A stretch of 64,000 nt of DNA from Gnetum montanum. Its lineage: Eukaryota > Streptophyta > Gnetopsida > Gnetales > Gnetaceae. The translations under genes were made by a program, and so were the position numbers. How positions within the stretch are numbered: the first letter of the stretch is position 1; every line of letters begins with the position of its first letter. The stretch is from NCBI GenBank assembly GCA_015680685.1, contig MNCI01005876.1:306175-370174 (forward strand), written 5' to 3'. The notes under the pieces were generated by a model. The model saw nothing but the letters and a program-made list of their open reading frames with translations. It made no database searches and was not told the origin of the DNA. This document shows positions 56,106 to 64,000 of the stretch, piece after piece.

Positions 56106-57115
56106 GTAGAATCAAAATTCAATTCTATGAGTGAGCTCATTCTTTATTCTAGCACATTAGCTTTGTGAGGAAGAAGCATAGTTCATAGAAAAAAAATTTA
56201 GTTCTACAAACTAGCCCATTTTTTCTTTTATTATGTTAGCTTTAAAAGGTCAATGATCTCATAGAACTAAAAATAGATTTTAAATACAAGTTCTATAGAG
56301 ACTCTACTACATTAGCACCATCAAGAGAATAGATTTGTCGAACCACAATTTGGTTCTATGCACAAGAGCTAAGATTGTTGTATATGCCATGTTAGGACTA
56401 AGAAGAACTTTATATCAAGACCACAAGAAGTTACAGATTTAATTTATGCATATTATTATTATTATTTTCAATCCATATCATCATATTATTGATTATAAAA
56501 ATTAAGATTAATGATTTAAATAGTATAACATAGCTTGTAGAATGAAAATTAGTTCTACAAAAGAGCTTGAGAATGGTTCCCTCACGTTAGCTTTTTAATA
56601 GAGCAGGTTTGTAGAACCAAAATTTGGTTTTATAAGAAAGCTTCAAAACAGTTCTACAATCCATGTTAGCATTTTTATAGAGTAGGTTTGTAGAACCAAA
56701 ATTCAATTCTACAAGTGAGCTTAGAAATAATTCTACAAGCCACTTCAATGTTAAAAGAATAAAGATTAGATATGATACTCTCTAAGAATTACTCTACACA
56801 TGGCTAATTATAGTTTTAATGTAGATTAGTTAAATATGACATAGGAAAGGTCTTCAAGGATTTAAAAAAAAATCAAAAAGACATTTAAACTCATAATATA
56901 AAAGGAAGAGTTGATAGAACCAAAAAGTGGTTCTATGAATTGATTTTATGAGCTAGTTTCATCTTAAGTGAAAGATTGACATAAAAGGAAAAGGTTTGTA
57001 GAAATCAAAGATAATTCTATAATCCAATTCTACAATCTATATTGTTATGCAAAGAAGTTGATAGACAAATAGCAATGTAAGGAAAAATTTTATAGATATA
57101 AACATTAGTTCTACA
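56106..57115. repeat. Palindromic tandem array, about 77-bp period
   Basis: A near-palindromic core (GTAGAACCAAAATTTGGTTCTAC) or variant starts at 56106, 56184, 56260, 56337, 56537, 56611, 56690, 56913, 56998 and 57091. The first four steps are 78, 76 and 77 bases. Units also share GAGCT and CATGTTAGC words. Cores of the same kind occur in LTR A and LTR B of the gypsy cluster, so this is likely a related LTR body. Confidence 0.75.
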
Positions 57116-57158
57116 AAGTGCACATGGATTCTACAAGTATGAAAGCCTACTCTGAGTA

Positions 57159-58043
57159 TGATGAGTGGTGAGTAGACACTATGCCCAATCATATGAATCA
57201 CTAATTAGTCACATGCAATCTAGTCAAATTTTGTGGACTTATAGCCTTCTAAGCACACTAGTCTCTAGAAAGTGACTCTAACTATTGTAATCATTTTCTT
57301 GACAATTATAGTTGTGAAATGCAAGGATATGGTTAAGTGCAATTGAGGCATATGATTTTTATCATTTTTATGTTTTGTGTTTTAAGTTTCCTAAGGGTAG
57401 AGAATAATGAATAACATGAAATAAAATAATTAAATTGCTAATTTAATCTAACTAGCTACACCTCACTAATCCTAGCATAAGCATCCATTCCCACTTGTAG
57501 TACACATCTTGAACATGTATAATGTTACTATAATTACGAAGCATCAAGCATATGCTTAAAGTGTCATACTTATGTGCTTAATTAATTGCTATTTTATCTA
57601 GCTTAATTTAGCCGAATTAATTATTTAATTTCTCAAAACATTAAAAAATTCCATAAAGCATTAAGTGCATAAATAAATAATTAATCTATTTTAAACTGCT
57701 AAAAGGTTTATCAAAAAGCTCATCTTTATTGCCACACACACTTTTGTGCTTAAGTACAACAATGCTTGAATAAAGATCCATACACTCTTGACTCCTACTA
57801 AGGGCACTTAGAAAAATATTCTAACTTTCAAATGACAAAAATACAAGAGCTACACTAGAACTATGACAAGATATGCCATAAACACAATGGATAAAAATGT
57901 ATTTATACACGAAAATAGATACTACATCGAGGGGGCCATGTCAATGCATCAAATCATGCATCGATAGGGTCAAGTCAATGTAGACAATTTACAATTCTTT
58001 ATACCCCCATGACTAAATGAAAACTCATCCTAGAGTTATTTAT
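57159..58043 (-). repeat. LTR copy M3, left part
   Basis: Begins TGATGAGTGGTGAG and follows M1 with landmarks GGCATATGATTTTTAT, AATGCTTGAATAAAGATCC and CATGACTAAATGAAAACTC. The TATA box on the minus strand is at 57899-57907. It breaks at the solo LTR; the last five bases (58039-58043, TTTAT) are the target-site duplication. Confidence 0.7.
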
Positions 58044-60338
58044 TGTTGGCACATTTTGGCCATTTCATGGAACAAGTTGGCATGATAAAATTGATTAAAG
58101 GTTTTTGTAGTTTTTAGTACTCTCTTATTGTTAGTTGGAGAAGTGGCAAGAATTCCACAAACCATTAACTATGTTTTTTTAGTAAATTCATAAGGGAGAT
58201 TTTAAAAATCCATTACAAAGCAATTTTAGATGCTGAAAGATTGGAGGAAAGGCTGCTATACTTTGTTAGAATAAACAAAATTTCAGCTTGTGGATAAAGA
58301 GAAATAGCATCTAAATTTATAGAAGAAAGAAATGAAGAATCAAAGTAACTGCAATTGATGGTAAACTGGTCATTGAAAATTATAGTATTCTTCATGAAGC
58401 AGTTTGTTCATATGCCCTATATATGAAGTGCAAAACAAAAGGAAGAAAAGAGAAAAAGAATAAGAGTTAAAATGCAGTTAGCAGTATATACAAGAATTGA
58501 GAATTGGATGCCAGAGTAATGTCTATTGATTTTTGTAAAAAAAAATAGCAAAAGTAGAGACACTGGTAAAAAGAAATTTGTCAAACACTTTGTATATACT
58601 ATACATTTGAATTAGCAATAAAAACCGCAAAAACAACAATAGGTTATGAGCAACGATTTTAGAAGAAAAACAGCAAGACAAGCATAAAGAATATATCAAA
58701 TCTTGCCAATATTAGCACCCAAATCATACAACAGTTTTCCTTGATTCACAAATTGAATAAAAATGATTTTAGAAAGAAAAATGCAGTAGGGCTTCTAGCT
58801 TGTATTTGATAGATCACCAAGGCATGACAGAGAGATAAATTCCAAGAAAAGAAGCAATGCACGACCGTAGCTGGCAGTAACCACAAACATGGCAAGCAAG
58901 GGCATCATGCTGAGACTTGGGTGGTAGCAGTTCAATGAATTTGTGGCGCGGAAGGAGGTCTCNGTATTCAAGAAGAAAAGGAATTCATGGGATGGTTATT
59001 TAAGAACTTGTTGGGCAAGTTGTAACTTCTTTACTTAGGGAGTAGGTTACCCAAGATATTTTGTAATTTCTAACTAGCTATGAGACCCTATAAAAGGGCT
59101 TAAAGGCCTTAGAAAAAAAAAGAAATGGTCTAGTCTAGCTGTAAGAAAAAAGAAGTCTTAAGAGATAAGGCCTTGGGAGAAAGGAAGGAGTCTCTCAGGA
59201 GAGCATTTTGTAAAGAATTGATAGAAGAAATATATTGAAGATGGCTTGCTAAAGACAACATTTCAGCCTCTTTGTTATAGTCTTGTGAGTTATGCTTATT
59301 TTTTATTTTGTTTAAATTATTTAGCTAGTGGTTTAGATAGTATCATGCTTGGCAAATAATTTTGGGATTTTTAGATTGCTCTTATTGTTCTTTTTGCATG
59401 ATAGAAAATTTCTATTAAAATTTTTCCATGGAAGAGCTTTTGTTTGAAAGCCTTAAGAGAATTTTAGGAGTGAATTTTATTATTGTGCAATGTATAAGAA
59501 CCACTATTGAGATTGTTGTAAGAAAACCTCTACATGTAGTCAAGCTGTTGAACGATTCAATAGTCAAGAGGGTTCAGAAAAACTTTGGTATTTTGATAGG
59601 ACCAGAATAGCTTCTTTTATCTTTAAAGTAAATCTTCATGGTATTTCAATCATAAATTGTCAAGTATTTTGAAGGTTCTATTGAATGCAATTGTTGACAT
59701 CCATTATCTAGCCAAAATAGAGTCTGGTACATGATAGTTTATGTAGCAATTTTTTTGGAAGAATAGCAAGATTGTCTTGAAGAAATTGCTTATTTGAGCC
59801 TTGGAAGTTTGAACAATTCATAGTTATTGAATTTGGGATAGATTTATTGGGAAGTTTTTACTCGTATCATTTTACCTTGTTTAAACATTTGACATATTTA
59901 CACAAATCTGCTTTCTTTTTCTCTTCTTTCTATTTCCATTGAATCTTGCTCTATTTCTAGTTTTCTAGTGGAACTATCTCTTTCTCTGGGGAAAATTAGA
60001 AGTAGATTCATATATTTGTGCTCAAATGTTTTTGCAAAACTTCATTTGTTACAAGTAAGTATTATAAGGACCACATAAACTAGGTAATTGAACAAAATAG
60101 GAACTCTCAACAACTCATAGTACTTTGCAAAGTTAGTTGAATCTCTTTAAGATCAGTCATTTATAGTTTTATACACAATGCAATCATTTCATTGTTCATA
60201 ACAACACACACACATACTCACATTAAGTACTAATTCTATTTGAAGGTATTTGGGCCTTGGTGTTGCCAGAAACTAGCAAGCACCTAAATCCTGTTTGAGG
60301 ACACTCATTGGCAGTCACGTCCCAAATGGTCACCAACA
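58044..60338 (+). mobile_element. Solo LTR, 2295 bp, with perfect TTTAT target-site duplication
   Basis: Starts TGTTGGCACATTTTGG and ends GTCACCAACA, so the termini are inverted (TGTTGG/CCAACA). TTTAT lies directly on both sides (58039-58043, 60339-60343). Removing the insert restores an uninterrupted LTR that matches M1 (GAGTTATTTATAAATTTGGAAAGG against GAGTTCC...ATATTGGAAAGG). A strong TATA box, CCTATAAAAGGG, at 59087-59098 gives the plus orientation. No second LTR, primer site or coding domain is present. Its frames (58213-58395, 59428-59610) are short and unsupported. A single N is at 58963. Confidence 0.85.
59087..59098 (+). promoter_or_regulatory. TATA box of the solo LTR
   Basis: CCTATAAAAGGG, a textbook plant TATA context, about 1.04 kb into the LTR. 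It predicts a transcription start about 30 bases to the right. Confidence 0.65.
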
Positions 60339-60650
60339 TTTATAAATTTGGAAAGGTATGGAATTATTGACTAACGATAGACATACAATGAACACAAACA
60401 AATACTAAGTGCCTGAGTGTATGGATATACAATCATTAGAAACTTTTTCAGTGTTCAGAACTAAAAAATTAAACACTAAGATAAAATTTTACAAACACAA
60501 TCCCATTGATGGCATGAAAATGATGAAAAAGATTTAATGGTCCCATGTGGTGAAGGCTCCTACTAAAGGACCTTATCTTGCTTTAGGTACATGCAATGGT
60601 TAAGGCTATTATCTTTATCCTACTACAAATGCAACTTTCGATGGAAGACA
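60339..60650 (-). repeat. LTR copy M3, right part
   Basis: Resumes with the second TTTAT and TTGGAAAGGTATGGAATTATTGACT, matching M1 (24090) and M4 (63750). Similarity fades after about 60480, so the right end is approximate. Confidence 0.55.
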
Positions 60651-62872
60651 CAAAGCATCGAAAAATGTTTCATCTTCTCCTTCTTACTCCTAGGATCATG
60701 CATGGTCCATGCAACTTTACTAATGTGGGTCAGTGTGGGCACATCCCAAGGATATGGCATTATTTGAAACACCTTCTTGACATTAATGAACTAGGCAGAA
60801 AATGTTTTGTGTTTGATGATGAACACCATGATTACATTCTACATTTCCTAGTAATCATTCTTTCTTCTGGGTAGGTTCTCTTTAGTTGATCTTTGATAAG
60901 TGAATCTTGCCCTAAGAACTTTGAGTTTAGTGTTTGTAGTCTTAATATTTTTATTTTTTTCCCTGTGGTGCTTAAAATCTACCTCATATAGTAAGTACAA
61001 GCTTGACACCTACTTCTCTAACTCTGACTATAGCTATCTGGTAGATAGCACTACTAGGTTTGCATATCAAAGATTGACAAACTCCATGTATTTAGTAATT
61101 TCTTCAATATATAACTCCTTCATGTAGATCTCTAATTTATTATAGGAATATATCCCATTAATGATAGGTTTCCACAACTCTTTTCCTTAATGGATTTGTT
61201 TGAGGATCTCATTAACTTTTGCCTTAGTGTTCTAGATGTGTTTTTCATTAACTTTTTTCTATAGGCCAAACTTATCTCTATAGTGATTATTAACTCTCTC
61301 AAATTTTTAGTGTAAGGCATGGACTTCCCCCATAGAGAGATTTCTATTTTCTGTCGCTAATCTTCTAAGCTTAGTATTTACCCTAGCTAGCTACTGGTGT
61401 TGTTGATGGATGAATTCTTGCATCTACTATTTTTGCACATCAAAATTCTATAGGTAATGATTCTTTATAGTTAACATCTCATTCTCTAGGCACATCTAGA
61501 ACAAGTCCTTTTGAATTGAATATTTCTTAGCCTCGACCATGTACTAGATAAAGATGGTCATCACCATCCCTACCTCAACCTGTTCATGTTTTTCTTGAAG
61601 TTATTGAAAAGCTTCATCTCTTATCAATGTAGGATTAAGGAGCACAGGATCAATAAGGTGGGCTCTTAATTAGGAAACCTTTGCAACCAAGAATTGGTTT
61701 TATAGTTTATCTATTTTGAGTTGCCCTTTTAAAATGATGCATTTACCATTTACTTCATGTAGAAATGACTAGGTTGTGGTGATGTTATCTAGAAAATTAA
61801 TGCTATTTAGAATTAGTTGCCCAATTCCCATTAGTTGACCTAGCAACTCCTTATGTTGGGCTACACTCAATTTAGCTCTAATAGTTCATATAGACATTTT
61901 CACATCTTTGAGTGCAAAAACATTTGGTATAGACACTACAGGTGCATTCAATACTTTGGTGATTTGATCAACAACCACTTCTGCTACTATCTCTTACCTT
62001 TGGTATTGCATTAATTATATAGTTGACCCCTTGCCCTCCTCCAAGCATACTAAATAGGTAGAAACATTTCTAGAGATTTCTAGGAATTACTATTACTTCA
62101 AGAGAGACATTATTACCTCTTAGGTACTAGGATTTGACCTTACATGTAGCTACATTATTTGGGCTTAGAATATTGGGCCACCTTCCTCCATCTAAATAAT
62201 TATTCAAGCCAATTCATTGAGGTGACTCATTGTAGGATACTACACAAATGAATCCCCACCACTTGTTCATGCTCACTACTCTTGCTCATGCAAGAGCTAC
62301 TCTCAGATTTTGTGCACACACATAATGGTAGTCTAGGCCTTCAACATTATTTCCTGAGTGGGTTGTGGAGGTGGTGGTTGTTGTTTCTCTTCTTTGGACA
62401 TAGTAGGGATATTATCTTTCATCATTTCATACCAAGAGGCAATTGGAGTATGCCTAATTGTGTCATTTGCATAGTGGACTATCCTTTTCCTTTTAAAGAG
62501 TTTCCTGATAAGCCATGGAAAGGGCAAGGTTTTCCTTCCATGTTTATTTTCCTTAAAGTTCTTATTTGTCTATAGATAGATTAACTCTATAAGGTTTACA
62601 AAACATTTCCTACTTAAATCGACACATGCATAGGCAGAGAAAGTGGTCACATTGTTGAGCCTCACCGTTGGATTATGCTGATACGCCACTATCTTAAAGT
62701 ACATGTACTCCATTGGTGTGAGCATGTTAAACTCCTTGTGGATAACCCTATAAAACCACTTGGTCCACTCCATTTTTTCCTCAATGTCTACTTGTGTGGA
62801 GATATTTGCCAAATGGATTTCAAAATCAAATATACCAAGAGCTTATGCAATAGCTTCTACTAAGTAGAACAC
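60651..62872 (-). pseudogene. Internal ORF remnant of the LARD-like element
   Basis: 62570-62812 reads LANISTQVDIEEKMEWTKWF, then HKEFNMLTPMEYMYFKIVAY and ACVDLSRKCFVNLIELIYL. 62333-62527 adds SWYEMMKDNIPTMSKEEKQQ and a Pro/Gln-rich end. Around 61130-61450 the minus strand is Lys/Glu/Leu-rich with heptad-like spacing (KKVNEKHI, KAKVNEILKQI), suggesting a coiled coil. No gag, protease, RT or IN motif is seen. I do not recognise the family. The plus frame 60596-60874 is probably a shadow. Confidence 0.45.
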
Positions 62873-63600
62873 TGATGAGTGGCAAGGTACCCCTACACTC
62901 AACCATACGAATACGAGTTTTACATGCTTGATTTGGTTAAACTCCATAAACTAAGTGCTTACATGTCTCATGAAACACTTAAGGTTAATCATTCGTTGTC
63001 TTCCCAGACTTACTTGCAATTGTCACGGTTGTATGGTTAAGTAAGTCTGAGGTATGTGATTTTTATGTCTTTTCTGTTTTATCTCCTATGCTAGTGAGGT
63101 GAAGGGTGAAGAGAATAATTGACTAACTTTAACTAACTAACTAAGCCTTAATTAACCTAGCATCAGCATCCATTCCCACTTACCATTCACACCCTAAACC
63201 AATGCAACCTTGGTTACCAAACGCTATTCATTATTGGGATCACCAAGCGTAATGCACATGCTCGAAGTGATCGTATTGAATGCACTTAACTATGGGAGAA
63301 GGGTTGAGAGAGATTAAATTAACTAATAAAGTATTTAAATGATAAATAATAAATAACAATAAATAAATTCCTATTTAGCCTATTTAGCTTAGTCCATGCA
63401 CTGCAAGATTTATCCAATAGTTCATCTTTATTTCCGTATACAAACTTGTGTTCAGGTACAATATTTGCTTGAATAAAGATCTATTCACTTTGAAGTTCCT
63501 ACTACAGGCACATGAAAATTATTCTATCTCTAGAGAGGTAAAACTGCTAGAGTTTCACTACAGTCTAGGCCTATCATTAGAAATAAGGAAGAGACACCTC

Positions 63601-63610
63601 TTATTTATAG
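63601..63610 (-). promoter_or_regulatory. TATA box of LTR M4
   Basis: Minus strand CTATAAATAA, in the same place relative to the CATGACT.AATGAAAACT landmark as in M1. Confidence 0.6.
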
Positions 63611-63628
63611 ACTTGGCGATGCACTGCG

Positions 63629-63689
63629 ATATCGTGTACACGATATAGCGAGGGACAATGCGATATCATGTGCGATGCGATATCGCATC
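63629..63689. promoter_or_regulatory. CpG-containing palindrome cluster upstream of the M4 TATA box
   Basis: ATATCGTGTACACGATAT (63629-63646, perfect 18-base palindrome) and GATGCGATATCGCATC (63674-63689, perfect 16-base palindrome), with a third GCGATATC copy between them. CpG is otherwise rare in this window. The position fits U3 control elements; function is unknown. Confidence 0.55.
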
Positions 63690-64000
63690 CCATCATACCT
63701 CCATGACTTAATGAAAACTTGTCCTTGAGTTCCTTACAAAATATTGGGAAGGTATAGGATTATTGACTCAAATGGAACTAATGGTGAATGGGATGACATG
63801 TGAATGGATCATCATTACAAGACATGACAAAACTAGTGTTCATGACGATAGGAGTGAACACCTTATACATTTGACATCAGGCCTCATTTGGTAGTTGAGA
63901 GAGTAGAGAGAAGAGAGAAGAAGTCTACTACTACTAACACCAATATTGCACCTTTCGTCATCTATCCATAAGGGCACCATCGATCTTGCTCCTTACATAG

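Larger units (their letters stand above)
57159..64000 (-). mobile_element. LARD-like LTR element, minus strand, runs off the window
   Basis: LTR M3 (from 57159) and LTR M4 (from 62873) are direct repeats with the same TGATGAG(T)GG start and minus-strand TATA box. Between them 60650-62872 holds decayed, coiled-coil-like minus-strand coding sequence but no pol domain, so the element looks non-autonomous. The left LTR is interrupted by a solo LTR. The right LTR is cut by the window end. Confidence 0.6.
62873..64000 (-). repeat. LTR copy M4 (5' LTR of the LARD-like element), cut by window end
   Basis: Begins TGATGAGTGGCAAGG and is the closest relative of M1 in the window, with shared CTTGAGTTCCTTA.AAAATATTGG and GTGTTCAT..C...GG.GTGAACAC blocks near the right end. 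The TATA box CTATAAATAAG is on the minus strand at 63601-63610. Two perfect GATATC-centred or GTAC-centred palindromes (63629-63646 and 63674-63689) lie just upstream of it. Confidence 0.75.

Noticed and set aside
57150-64000. Autonomous retrotransposon at the right end
   Set aside because: No RT, IN or protease motif found on either strand between the LTRs, so it is called LARD-like.

Overview
This window is plant nuclear DNA: AT-rich, CpG-poor and made almost entirely of old, nested LTR retrotransposons. I see no intact host gene, rRNA, tRNA gene or CRISPR array. The depth of nesting, the heavy decay, the very long LTRs (1.1 to about 4 kb) and the mix of Ty3/gypsy (Tat-like and Athila-like) with Ty1/copia sequence suggest a large-genome land plant, perhaps a gymnosperm. 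The taxon is an inference, not a reading.

Layout. (1) 0.95-1.5 kb: two tRNA-like, SINE-like repeats flanking a C-rich tract. (2) 1.7-18.7 kb: a minus-strand Ty3/gypsy cluster. It comprises an LTR-like fragment with an internal 345-bp tandem duplication, a 154-N gap, a 3' LTR (to 6254), an internal region (gag-PR-aRH-RT-RH-IN, read right to left), a ~4-kb 5' LTR (to about 16765), and then a second related gag-PR remnant joined straight to that LTR. (3) 18742-55218: one plus-strand Tat-like element. Its 1.2-kb direct LTRs are flanked by near-identical 5-bp repeats (AGCTT/AGATT), and it is swollen to 36.5 kb by later insertions. Its gag lies at about 21.2-23.2 kb, its protease at 32.3-32.9 kb, and its RT-RH-aRH-IN at 49.7-52.6 kb.

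Inside the Tat element are: an Athila-like minus-strand element (23.2-32.2 kb; INT, RH, RT, PR and gag all recognisable, right LTR missing); an intron-rich minus-strand gene-like region (33.4-39.0 kb) with one exon resembling an FCP1/NLI-type HAD phosphatase domain and with an LTR inserted in one intron; a non-autonomous copia-type element (39374-45866) with two 1.08-kb LTRs, a Met-tRNA-like primer binding site, gag and an extra ORF but no pol; and a decayed ~193-bp tandem satellite (46.85-48.95 kb).

(4) 55.2-64.0 kb: a 77-bp-period palindrome array, then a minus-strand LARD-like element (57159 to beyond the window end). Its left LTR is split by a 2295-bp solo LTR with perfect TTTAT target-site duplications.

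The observations I rate highest are: the archaeal-type RNase H lies upstream of RT in one gypsy element but downstream in the other; four related LTRs all carry palindrome-rich but mutually different sequence just upstream of the TATA box; and the satellite and minisatellite share a CCAACATAT word with the Tat LTR. Every coding region is broken by stops and frameshifts, so all are reported as pseudogenes.
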